Positions 19,590 through 33,500 of a stretch of 64,000 nt of DNA are shown here, one piece after another (the first letter of the stretch is position 1; each line of letters opens with the position of its first letter). The notes below the pieces were generated by a model, which did no database searches, had not been told where the DNA came from, and was given only the letters and a program-made list of their open reading frames with translations. The stretch lies in the NCBI GenBank assembly GCA_916048095.2, contig OU696576.1:2273501-2337500 (forward strand). The letters are read 5' to 3'. A program made the translations under genes and the position numbers. Origin of the DNA: Sacculina carcini. Lineage: Eukaryota > Arthropoda > Thecostraca > Sacculinidae.

Positions 19590-22500
19590 AGTGTTTAGAA
19601 GTAGTGTATAGTAGTGTATTAGTGTATAGAATATATATATATATATATTCTATACACTAATACACTACTATACACTACTTCTAAACACTGGTATATATAT
19701 ATATATATATATTCTCAACGTGGGCCATATGATCGCTTTGGGGGACATGATCTTATTTTGAGGGGCCGTTGGACCGCATTAAAAATGTGGACCCACCATA
19801 CTTTCTCACTGGCCACGAAATATATATGTTGATAGAATTTATTATTTCGTTATTATTGTGGATCGTATGATTCGCCGCGACAGTGAGATCCCCGGTGTTT
19901 GCCTGGCACTTGTGTTTGATCCGCCGACGTTCGTGTATGTGGTGGTCAGTGAAACAGTCATCGGCGTACATGCGATAATCATTTGGAGAAGCCGCATCGC
20001 CACGATTCATGTGTGTTTGGCGCCTCAAGGACTTCTAGGAGGGTCGGGGTCTGTTTCTGGGGTTCCACAAAGACTAGCATTGTGTTGAAAAGGGCTATGA
20101 CAATAAAAGGTTTGAGAAACACTATTCTATACCACTCCAGCCCCAAACTAAGACTGGTCAACTACAGAATATAGCTAAGCCAATCTGAGACATTTAACAT
20201 GAAAACAGCACTTTAAACGACTGTATGCAATTAATAGTATTTATACCCGCCTATCTTACGGAACAATAAATCAAGTGAATGAATACAAATTTAAAAGCAA
20301 AAAGCGAATCTAATAGCAAAGTCTAAATTGTAAAATATAAATCAAAAGAAAAATTCAAGTCTGAAATCTAAATTTATCTTTGGAAAATCACAAAAATCGA
20401 AATTTGCATACTCTTATTTTAATAATTGACGGAGTATTATTCAGTCAATTCGCTTCATATTTAAACCCATCTGTCGTGAGGAATGCATAATGTAGAAATC
20501 ATTTAACACATTTAAATCCGCCCGTCGTGCGGAACAATTAATCAAACAAAAGGAATACAAAGCAAAATGCGAAACCAATAGAAAAGTCTAAGAGTCTAAA
20601 TTTGTAAATTTTGATTTTAATTATTGACGAAATGTTTTTCCCTCAACCCACATCACATTCAAACCCGCCTGTCGTGCGGAATAATTCATAAGTCAAATGA
20701 TACAATTAATGAAAACATGCTCAATAATTTCAGGTTAATGATTCGGCTAAAGCATTATATACATATAGTTGGTATTACACCGATATTACAGTCCATATGC
20801 TATGTTCCGCTAAGTATTATTCCCAGTGCATTTTGAGCAGAATGTTTGCAAATTGTATTTATAGCTTCACATAATTCCCAACATAATTAAACATACATTT
20901 GCTCATGCACACTTTTTCTACTTTTACCGCCAGAATATATAGTGTTAGAAAAGCGTCATATATTGTGCTGTTGTATGTTGAATGATTTATTTATTTATTA
21001 TACACTTTCTTCATGAATGTGTTACTTTTTTACATTACACCAATATTTACGAAAAAATATATTGATATTTTAAGCTGGATTGTGGGCACAATCCCTAGTA
21101 TATATAACTCACTGCCAATATATCTTCGAGAACAAGACTCGCTTTCATCCTCTCGGAAACACTTGAAAACATTTCTCTTCGACAAATTCTATAGTTGATC
21201 GAAATGTGTATATATTTTATCAAAATGTATTTGTCATTTGTCCTCATTTTGTATGCGTATATGAGATCAAACACATGATATCTTGTGTTTATAACATGTG
21301 TCTGTTTTTCTATGATGTCTCATGTTTTTCTTTCTTTGTGTTCAATATTGTTTATCTGCAGCGCATCTGAAACTGTGTGTGAATATTTGCGCTTTATAAA
21401 TACACATTACCTTACCCTACCTTACAATCAGAAAAGTTGTCTTTAAATTTGATTATAAATTACATATTAACCCTTATCATCCCAGGTATAGAGAAAATTA
21501 ATGGATTTCAGGCAAAATTTACACATCGTCTCAAGTACCCAACATATATTTAGTGAAAATATTGAAGCAATTGAACAATGTGTTGTTGAGTTACAGTTAT
21601 GTTCCCATGTGGGAACACTATGAACACAGCGACCAAAATTTACCATATATTCTCGACATGTTGAAATCAGTACATAAATGATAAAATTTCAATTTTTATT
21701 GATCAAATAAGTTAACTATTCTGATTATTGCTCAATAAGGATATAAAACAATTATTTTGAGTCAGTTCGCTTTTTTACGGAATTGGTATTCTTGTTAAAA
21801 TGTCTTCTGACAAGGCACTCGCTAAATTGAAAGCCTGCACCTAACTACCTACCTTCCATCTACCTACCTATAAGCATTGAATATCTACTGGCAGTTATGC
21901 CACTCTACGTCGAGCCATACATGTATGTGTATACATGGGTACTTGAGCCATACATGTATGTGTCCGTTTCGTTGCATTATTCAGCAGACAGGGTGTTACT
22001 TCCCTTCTGAAATGCATATTGGAAATAGAGTTATCTATGAGCAGAGTTGGGAATTTTATGTGATCACAACAAATATGTTTTTCACATAAAATGACATTTT
22101 ATGCGAAAAATATAGGTCACTATCAATTAAAAATGCTGCCCAAATGTATAATTCTATAGGTTGCGCCTGAAATTAATTGTTAATTGTGTTGATCGTTGTA
22201 GTTACACAGATCACGGAATCAACATGTTATGATACACTCGAACACTGCATTTAAGTACAATATTTACTGCATTTACGCCAGAAACGCTAATAATAGGTAT
22301 TTAGCAACGTTTTTGATAGATTCTCATGTCCGACAACGTGGCAACGGGTTTCAGAGGGTATGCACTAACTGGCTATGTAGATCAAATCGCTCCAAGCTAG
22401 GTGCACGTGACATTGGCTTCATGGACGTGAAGGCTTAAGCATACATACATGTACATAATATTTACTTTCTCTGTAAATATTCAACTCAAATTGCTCAAAT

Positions 22501-25500
22501 GGTGTTTGTGTTGTCACGCTCAAAGGGATTGAAGGAATTTAATATGAAGTCGAGTTTTCCCAGAAAACATGTCTGGTGGCAGTAGTGTGTTGTGTTGCAT
22601 GTGAGAAAAACGTGTCCGCTGGTCACAAGTCTCAGCTCCATCGATACAACAAATCGGCTGCTCACTCGAAAAGCATCATATCAATTATGCATGCAGAATC
22701 GAATCATGGGATCATTGCGCCTCGGAGCAAAATTCCAAAAATAACACCCTACAGTGCCACTTGTTCCATGAACATTTCGAGTGTGGTTCCTCATGCTTCG
22801 CAAGACCCCGCGTCTTTTTCCTTAGTCCCCTCAACCCCCCACCGGAGAATTCCTGGCGCCTCCACTGCACCCCTACCTTATCGGAAGGACACAATCAAGT
22901 TCAAATTTTCTCCACACACTACAAAAATTTCGCCTCCCTAAGGGTGGCTTCCCAATAGAATATCGCTAGATGCATGCTCAAAATGCAATTAATCTACGAA
23001 AGAGTCTAAAATTCAAATATATGAAAATTGTATAACATAATTTGGGGTTCTTGCCAACATATTGTGGCATTTTTCGTCACATAATAAAAACAAAATGCGA
23101 AAATTATCTCATAAAATTCCAAGAACCACACAGCAGTTACAGACGAACCGAGAGCATCAATAAAAATATAATGCGTTTAAATTATATTTCATTATAATAC
23201 AAACAGGCTCAATTTTAGCCAATTATCTTCTTTTCTCACGCATAATTCTTGTTTTCCATCACGTTCTGTATATATGAATTGAACTCAAATCAGTGGCGAC
23301 AAGGGGAAGGGGTCTTAATGGGGCTAATGCTTCCACAAAAAATATTGGGTTCGGCAGTTCCGTGTGGGCGGCAGTCCATCAAAATGCCTCATTTTTGCGT
23401 ATTAATGCGGACAATTGTGTTTTTCTGTTGGAGAAGTCGTGGACAAATTGACTCAACCAACTGCACAACCCCAGAAAACTGCGCAGTTTTTTGCTGATGT
23501 CGGGATTGGCGCGTCACGGATTGCAGTGATGTGTTTGTTAGAAGGCGTCACAATGTGGCCTGACAAAACAAACGAGCATTTAACAGATGTCAGCGCCATC
23601 GAGGACTAGTCGTAGTCGAGAGTGGCGTTCACACTACGTAGACGATTGATGACTGTTTCCAATCTGCAGTCGTGCTCGCTTCTGGACCTTCCCGATATGG
23701 TCTGTCGCACATATGAAAGCAACCGTCTGTCAGCCAAAAGAGTATCTAAAAACTTTGAAGCGCCGCTCCGTCCGACGCCAAACCAAATGGTACACGGTGA
23801 TATTGGAAAAGGCCATCATGTGCGATGAAATCCGTGATTGGCCAAGACGGTGGATGTAGCTCCATCTGGTGGTAGACATTGGTCAGGTCCAGTTTAGACC
23901 GGACTGTACCGGCCAGCTGGCATTGCAACTCCTGCATCATAGGGACGGGGTGCACTTTGCTAATCAACTGAGTGTTAGGTCCACGGAGATCGACACACAA
24001 GCGGATCTTACCGTTAGCTCTTTTCAACACCACCAGAGGGCTGAGCCACTGCGAGCTTTCTACACGCTCGATGGGACTCATGTCGCCGAGACGTCGCAGT
24101 TTTTGAGATGCCTCTGTAACAGCCAGTGGAAGCCGGCGGAGAGGTCTTCGAGTAGGAGCAGCGTCCGATTTCAGCTTGATTCGGTGCTGATAACCACGTA
24201 TGCATGGTAACTGCTCACCTGAAGGTTCCGTTGCGGCATTGTTTTTGTCGCTGTGTGACGACTGTGCGTGACTGGCCTTAACAGCTGACACTACTCCAGA
24301 TTGGAGTTTCAGCGTCAGTCCCAGCGTTGAGAGCGCGTCCAGTCCTAGTTACCCATCAGTCGTGTCCGTGTCAGTAACATAAAATGGCACCGGAGATTAT
24401 TGTTCTCCCACCGAGACAGTTGATTCTAGGGCGCCAACAACCTTCAGTTGTCTATGACATCAATCAACTTTGTTGAAGAATGGTACACTGCGACACCGGA
24501 GAACTTCGCGTGCTAGCGTTAGACTGAGGACACACACACTGGCTCCCGTGTCTACCTGAAGCTGCATGGAGACAGGATGGCCTCGCTGAGGCTTGGCTCC
24601 GGTGAGGCTTGCTTCGCTCGCCACTCGCCTCAATCAGGGTAGGCCTCCACACAGATTGTCCAGGGGCCTCCACATGCCTAAATCCGGTTATGCGTCTTAC
24701 CATTGTTTTTTCTGGTGAAAGACGAATCTCTCTTAGATGACGTTGACCTGAGTCACGTAGTGTATCTTCAGTCGCTGCTTTACGTGATCAAAATCAGTGT
24801 ACCCCTCGACTTTTGGCTCTACTGAGAGGAATTTATAGGTGCGATGACCTGCTTCGATGCGGAGTAGCAGCAATGCCGTTCTTCTACCTCATACATACCG
24901 CGTCACCTCCAATCGCAGTGAGATAATTCTCGAATAGAATTTTCCTCTCAGCCCACGGAACGTTCGGATGGTCCGGCTGACTGTGAACTATCCGAGATGG
25001 TGGAACACCCTCGACGTTCATGGTGTATACTGAAGTATTAACAAACCTGAACCTCGTAGCTAAATATTGTGTTCCGCAGAAGCAGGAACAAAGTATGGAT
25101 TTTATTACAAAAAACTCCAAAACCAGAATAACCCCAACCAGAACCAAAACCCAGGATAACCGTAGCCGAAGTGCGAGCACCTCGAGACAGATCCTATTCT
25201 AGCGAACACAGACCGAAAATTGACCGTCAAATGACAAGGCCCACTTATAGAACCTCAGGTGGAAACGCACCGCCCAATGGTACCACCTGTGAGGGTCAAA
25301 TATCGCCAAATATGGCCTGCATACCTGAATGATCAGATGAACCAGCAATGAAACAGCAATAATCACGATAGACTAACGCGCAGTAAATGGCGATCATGAC
25401 AAACAATTACTCGAAGCTGACAGACAATACACAAAAAGGATAACTGCTACACTGCAAGATAACGGTCATACAGTCATGAAATACAACAAAATCAGCTTAA

Positions 25501-28500
25501 ATAATCGCAAGTGAATTATGGATGCATATAGAAATGAAAGCGCTTGAAGACGGTGGCTGAACACTCGGTGTTAACACAAATAGAGTCTGCCACTGGTTAA
25601 AATCTAACGAAGATTGTGCAACAACGGTGAGGCAATCATGTGAATAACGCCTTAAATGATTGACACAATGGTATCAGTGGTTGATAGAACTCCGTCACTG
25701 ACTCTGACAGACCTGCAGCATGTCATCCACTCGCAGCACGGATGTCAGTTGTGCCTGAACAAGTACCTACATGAAGGGGCAAGTACATAAATGAACGATG
25801 GTCTGTGTCAGGCCTCACAGCAAATCAAGAATGAGAAAATTCCCTTGATGAAAAAAGCAAGGGAAGAAGGAAAAATAGCATACTTTAGACAAACAAACAA
25901 AAACAAAATTTATAACATGTTTTTTGCACACAAAAACGCAACCAAAAAACGGTTTTTTCGCATCTCTAGGAACAGGTTTTAGAAGCTGGTGAGCAGGCAC
26001 TTGCTAACATTTGGTGAAACTTATCGCAGGTACATAAATGACTTAACAAGTATATTGAGGAAGGCTCGGAAGGACTGCTACAATGGCAAGTTGAAAGAAT
26101 CACAGGGAAATCCGAAAGCACAATGGAAAATGATAACAAATATGCTGGGTAAGAAAACTTCCAAGTCTACGGAAATAATAAACATTACACCGTCCAATGG
26201 TAGAGTTAGTGATGAGTTCAACGCACACTTTCTCAGCTCACAGGCGACGGCAAGCCAGTTAGGCTGGGATAACTCCATGAAACAACATAGAACATATTTT
26301 GACAAAGCACCAGATTTTTCATTTTTTATGTCAAAAATCGACTACGTAGAGGTGAATCAACACTTGAAGTCATTGTCTACCGATGCCGAGGGTGTGGATA
26401 ACCTTTCACCTAATGTACTGAGGTATTGCTCCGAAACTATTTCTGTCCCACTCGTTCATATCATAAACACATTTTTGGAACCGGTTTATTTCCCAAATTG
26501 CTCAAGCGCGCCAAAGTCTTGCTATTGCACAAGAAAGGATCTAAACCGACATAAACAACAATCTCCCAATATCTATACTTCCGGCGACAAGCAAAATATT
26601 TTAAAAAATAATTACCATCATACTCAAAATTTACTTAGAAAAACACAACCTTCTATTTGAACACCAGCACGGATTTAGGTCACAACATTCTACTGAAACC
26701 GCTGCTTTAGAATTTGTAAAAAACATATGATTATTTGGAAAATAAATTATTTGTGGTCGGCATCTTTACTGATTTATCCAAAGCTTTTGACGTGCTTGAC
26801 CATCAACTCCTTCTGTAAAAGCTTGAAAATAAAGGAGTGGTGGAGGAAAATAGAGGACTTTCTCTTTATCTAATAAAAAGCTGTATATGTGGTCGCTACC
26901 AAAGTGTGTACTGTAATGGTGAATTGTCCACTAGTGAGCCCATGATATCAGGAGTTCCACAAGGGTCTTTATGTCACGTCTCGGTCTGGTCACGTCACAC
27001 GTCACAGACCCACAAGGGTCTGGTCACGCTCGAGATCATTGAAGAAATAGAAAAATTGGGGAAAGGATTCAGAGATGAAGAGCTGAAAATACCATGCCTG
27101 TTTTTTGCCGATGATGCATTGCTGCTAGCTACAACCGAAGAAGAAGCGATAGAAATGATCACCAAAGTAGAAGAAATCAGCGGTAGATACGGCCTGGAAA
27201 CAAACAAGAACAAATGCAAAATCCTGGCATTCAACGCAAGAGAAAAGCCGGAACAGATGAGAAATATAGAGGTGGCAGAGTCAATGAAATACTTGGGATT
27301 AGTCATAAACGAGGGCAGAAACTGTTTCCGGGAAAAAAGAAAGGCCATGATAGAAAAGGCGAGAAAACTGGCGTATCTGACTTACCCTGTGATCAGGAAG
27401 AGCTGTTAAAAAATATTGATAGGAAAAACCTTCTGGAAGTCAATCGCTCTTCCGGCAATACTCTATGGAATCAACGTCGTGGATATCAGGAAACAAGAGA
27501 TTGAGAAACTACAGAGAATTGAAAACGGAGTATACAGGAGCATTCTAGGAGCGCCGAGTTACACACAGGTGAGTGCATTGAGAGGCGAAAGTGGAGCATC
27601 GTCGATGAGGGCTAGAATATTGGAAGGAAAATGGAAGTTTTTGACGTATTGCAACAAGGAAAACAACGAAATCCTCAAAAGAATTTCAGAAGTACAAAAG
27701 GAAAATCGAGAGAAAGGAATACTGAATGGAATTAGAGACGAACTTAAGTCAATCGGAGTGAATGCAAAAAATACGGAAAACGCAGATAAAAAAGAGTATT
27801 CTTGAAACGATAAGAAAGTGGGACACACAAATGTGGAAGGAAGAAGTCAAGGAGAGATCCAGCTTGAGAATATATAGCGATTGGAGAGAGGAACTCGGAG
27901 GACAAGAAAAGGTGTATGACAATAGACCAGCATCTATTCTGCTACTGAAGTGCCGCACAAATAACTTGAATCTGAACGACAGAAAGAGATTCAAAGGAGA
28001 GAGCATGGAATGTGAATGTTGCGGATACGAAGTGGAAAACCTCGAGCATTTCATACTATGGTGCCCAGCATATCAGGAAGAGCGAGTAAAACACCCAATA
28101 CTAGTACAAACATACAAAGGAGAAGACCACGAAGTAATCGGAGAAGTATTATTCTGCAAGGACTACATCCAGGACACGAAGGAAACACTAGCGAGATTCT
28201 GGTCGATAAGGAAAAGGATGAGATGAGTGGGCCGATGCAGTAGGGGTAGGAATATAGCAATATGGTTGAAACCGTTCCAGCTATTATTCTGAGCTGGTAC
28301 ATTTTTAACTTCTATAGAAGTGTTGCATTTTTAGTTACTATATTAATGTATGGATGTAAATACATTAATATCCGAAAGTAAACGGTTCGTAGGTTACGTG
28401 TATTCATGTAGTGTTAATTTTTTATGCATAACTCATATTTGTACATAATATTAGCGATGCATGTTATTGGAAAAAAAAAGAGAAAAAAAAATTATGTGTA

Positions 28501-28673
28501 GTATTTTGTGTTATATGTATGCGTTAACTAGTGATTTGTATACATGTGTCATGTGAGTGTGTATTGTAAATTGTTCGAGTAAATCTGGACATATGTCTAG
28601 GTGGGTGTGAATGTTGATATGTAGAAAAAAACTATGCTATGCTATATAACGTGTTATGTGGTTTATAGGTTGC

Positions 28674-28751
<78 letters not shown>

Positions 28752-30494
28752 TGTAATGTGTTGTGTGCCACTTTAGGGTGATTATGTGCATTTATAAGTG
28801 TAATTTAAGGTACATATGTATATGTATAGACCGGTTATTCGAGTGCCAACATAAGGCACTGTTGTGTGTTTACAGATAAAATACAAATAGCATCAGAGAG
28901 TGCCGTTGTAAAGGCCAAACTCTCGTCTCTTATCTGATCTGATCTGATGGGGACCACTCCTATTTCTAGTATATATAAATGATATATTAAACTCCATCAC
29001 TAAATTCAGCTTTGTCATACATGCCGATGACACCAATTTGATAATGGCCAGTGAAAAATTGACAGCTCTGCAGACGAATGTGAACACTGAACTAACTAAA
29101 TTATCGCAGTGGATTAAAGCTAATAAGTCGAAAATAAACATAAGCAAGACAAAATCCATTATTTTTCAAAACCGATCGCTGAAAAATGAACTATCGGATA
29201 TTATGTTAGAAAGCTCGTCTGTTCAAGATTTCACTTGCATCAAATTTCTTGGAATTCACATAGATGAACGTATGAATTGGAAGACTCATATCGATAACGT
29301 TGTCTCTTCTATGTCGAATTTATGCGGAGTTATGTACAAAATTTGAAGTAAATTGACAAAGGAAGCCATGACTAGTGTATACTATGCTCTTTGTTACTCA
29401 CGCCTGGTATATTGCATGTCAATCTGGGCATGTACATGGCCGTCGTTTCTCACGATGCTAGAAACGGCACAAATAGAATAATGAGGTGTATTCACTTCAA
29501 GTCGAAATTTGTCTCAACTGTTACACTCTTCAGCACCACGAATGTGCTCAAAATACCATTTCTGATCAAGTATACTTGGTTTCGCTGCTGATAGTTTAAA
29601 CTGTTCGGGCTGGTCGTGACAATCATTATTTCAAAATCTCCGAAGTTTAAGACCAGACACGGACATGACATTTGCATCTGATCGTACCAAATTTCCAACA
29701 AGTCTATTCAAAAAGATTATATTTTACTCCGGCATTCTAATATACGTATAATACATCATTCGAGAAAAAAACAGGAACATAGCACAAATCGCTTCATTGA
29801 ATTATATAAAAATAGAAACGAATGAACATCTCAGACAACAACAGCTTGAGCAACTGCGTTAGTGACGAAATGACAGACGGACAAACATACAGACAAACAA
29901 ACAGACATACAATTAGACCGACAAACGGACAGACAGATAAACAGACAGACGAGTTTGTGATGTACACCAAGTAACTAGATTGTATTTGATGTGTATATAC
30001 TCAGATGTCTGTGAGGAGTTTCGGCTCAACGGACATGTGCCACCTATGCGTTGTTTAGTATTATGTTTACTGTTGTTATATGTGTTGAGAGTGGCAAATA
30101 AATTTACTTTACTTTACTTTACTTTACACACGCACACACAGTATGCACAAGCATATAGAGGCAATTTTCTACTGTGTTTCATTGATTTTGACAGCATGTG
30201 ACGTTCAGATGGGCTGATGTAACTATCGTATCGGTGTGTGTTACTATGGCAAGATATTGAAGCTGATATATCTCTGTTAGGGCCCCACTCAAAACTGACT
30301 CAATCAAATCGATGCTGTCCATTTGAAGGACAGATGATTTTTTACGTTGACAATGTGTCTTTTCTGCCACCATTTTTCTGTATGTTTTCGTATTCTACAT
30401 ATGCATGTGGTATCTCCAGGCGGTGAGTGGCTGCGTAATGTAATTTTGGCGCCATTGCCGTCAATCAGTGCACGTGTATTTTTCTGTCCCTCTA

Positions 30495-30528
<34 letters not shown>

Positions 30529-33500
30529 TCTGTATACGTGTGACATTGGTGTGACAAGCTAGCGCTCTCTCTTCGCCTGCTTTTTCATGTGACGGCTGGC
30601 AATTTGTGTAAGTTGGATAAGTTCCATTAGTTGATCTTTCACGCGTTGCCTATTTGTACCGACCAACTTGGGAGTGGTTCACGTTCAAGTTGAGGTCAAT
30701 AGTGTGTATGTGACGCACACACACACACGTACCTACATAGTTTGTTCAGTAAATGATTTTTTGCTCTGCTTTAAATCTTTAGCATAGCTTTGACGCGTTC
30801 ATTAAGGTTTCTTCATAAACATCTCGGGTGACCTGTTTGGGCGGGAAAATATTTGGTTGATGGTACTGATTATGTCGCGGTGGTGTTCTCCATACCGCGG
30901 GCACGTGCACGGCAAGACATCATGATGCAGCTCGTGAATATGCCGCTTATTTGTTGCAATGCTGATAAATATGCGCTCATGGGCACCTTTTTGTGTGAAT
31001 GATTGGTCGCCTGGAAAGACTATGGATGTTTGGTCGAGGGATTCAGCAATGAGCTCGAATACAGATTTTGCTGTGCAAATTCCTCTTTTTATATAATCGG
31101 ATGGACTTCAGTGGGTGTTTTTGTATCATCTATAGATCACATTTTTATATTACCGAATCCGGTTTTTGGTCTGCTCTTCTGGGCTTCCGACCGGTTACAA
31201 CTCGGCCTAATCGAGATTGCTTAGTCTTGTGTTAAGGTATTTCTTCCTCCACAGCTTTATAGTTGGAAGGTCTTGGTTTAAAACAATCCTTTACTCTTGA
31301 TGGTATTCGTAGGACATGGAGCGACTGGTCATGACGCTGATGTTCTTCGATCACCGTCCTGGTGATGTCGGACGTCAGATGGTGGGTCTGTTGCAGCAGG
31401 ATCAGTGTGAAGATGACGGTGAGCATCGGCATCAGTGTGTGTCTCGATCCGACCACGTTGGCAAGCGTGTAAATCTGCAGGGGGACGGTGGTAGTGATCG
31501 ACAACGGGTTCTGCAGCAAGATCCTACACAAGGTGACTGCCAGGAGCCTCCTGACCCATGGCCTAGTGCGGTTAAGACGCCGTGCTCACTGTTCGACGCA
31601 ATATCAGTCGAACTATCGTGTTCGCACCGCCAGAAGGAGTTGCGTCGTCAAGTTGGATCTCTGACGGCTCTGCTCAGCTATCTGGCATACTTCGGCTATT
31701 ATCCGGGAGACCTGTTGGACATTCTTCGTCGTCTCGTTGTCGAGAAACGTGAGTGTTTTGTCAATTTTCTAGGTGATCAAGTTAATTTATAATAACTTGA
31801 TAATTAAATATGTAGTTAACAATTAGTTAAATCTTCTTAATTTTCTCATTTTAATATTGAGTGATTTAATTTCTTGCCTTTCTGTAATTCAATTATACTT
31901 GTGATTGTATTTTCAATTTCAATGTATATTGCGCTAGATATTGTGAATTAAGTTTTTCCTTTGCTTTTTATGTGTAATTGACCAGTGCGCTGTTTATATT
32001 TATTTATTTGTTCTATTTTGGCGCATACATTTTGTTCATACAGAAAATATGATATATGTCTAGTGATGCAAAAAAAACGTTTTTTATGCGTTTTTTTTGC
32101 AAAAAAAACATGTTTTTTTAGGGGTTTTTTTGTTTTTTTTAGAATTAGCCCCAATTGTCATCGGATGTTAGATTTTAGTACATAGAAATGAGTTCAATTG
32201 ATGTTTTGTACATCTTTACGTGTCTTATTTCAAAGATAATTTGATAATAGTATAAAAAACAAGAATATTTATCAATAAATACCTCAGGAGACTGTTTGAA
32301 AGTGCATCCGGGTCCGGTGGTTTAGGTTTTTTTCATTGAGAAAACCCATGTTTTTAAAGATGGTTTTAATTATGTGGATATTTGAAATAATTTGTCAGCA
32401 TAACAAAACAAATTCATTGAATAATCTTGTTTTTTTTTAAAAGAAACATGTTTTTTATGAAAAAAATGCAATGATGTTTTTCAAACTGGTTATAAATTCG
32501 TTTTATTAATGTACAGGTCCAGAAAATGTTGGCAGCAGAACAAGACAAGCTAATTGGTTGGTCAAGTGTTTTTTTGACAAACGTTCATTTAAACTAACGC
32601 TTTTTTAATGAAACAATGTTTTATAAAACAGTATCTATGTAAGATAGATTTGATTGATGTACGTTCAAATAACTTTTGTATAGCAAGTAGCCTGCTGGTA
32701 CGTATAAGCGGCTGGTTAAACCACTTATTTCAAACTGTTCTTTTAAACCATGTTTTTTTCAAAATATATTTTTTGGAAAAACTGTTTTCGTAGATGTAGA
32801 GATTGGGAAAAAAAATTGGCGGCAGATCAAGGAAAGTTTAACCAAATTAACTGTTTTTTATTAGTAACCTGTTTTTAAAACTGGTTTTATGGATGATGGT
32901 TTCTTTGATGTAGTTATTTGTGTTCAAATACTTTTTTGTACATCAAATATATTTCCTCAGTTTTTTTCTTCCTACACGAAAAAATTTCCCGTTTTTCTGG
33001 TCCGTTGCCACTGCGACCCGCTTTTATTCGTAGTCTCATTAGGGACACTAAGTTTGTGTGCATATTCGTAGTATTTGTGTAAATATTTGCAGTGTTTGTA
33101 CTCTTATATTTGCAAATAATTGATCTGCTGAATGAAATGATGAAACTTATTATAACCAACGTAGTTAATTTCTGGCAGTAAAAAGTTAAGGTGTAAAAAA
33201 TAAAATAAAATTATGCCATCTGTTTTTTTTAAACAGTTTCACATTTTAGCATAAGAAACGGTTCTCAAACCCTGCTTTCTTACACAATGATTAACTCAAT
33301 AATTGAATGCAAAACTGTACTGTACATAGAAGTGCCGCACAGTACCGTGCAAACAATGATATTAGGCCTTTCAGACACATTATAACAATTATATTGTGCA
33401 TATTTAATGATAATTCAATTTGATAGGGTCACTAATAGCATGAATAACCCATGTGTTGATGAAAATAATTCATTTAACATCCCAAATATATCATTTCCAT

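Noticed and set aside
19862-20094. Minus-strand frame with YADD as another reverse transcriptase
   Set aside because: The YADD is isolated; no flanking RT motifs, and the region lies within a likely non-autonomous hAT-like element.
22576-22941. Zinc-finger-like frame (CCVACEKN...H) as a gene
   Set aside because: Single weak C-x2-C match running into a SINE-like repeat; insufficient support.
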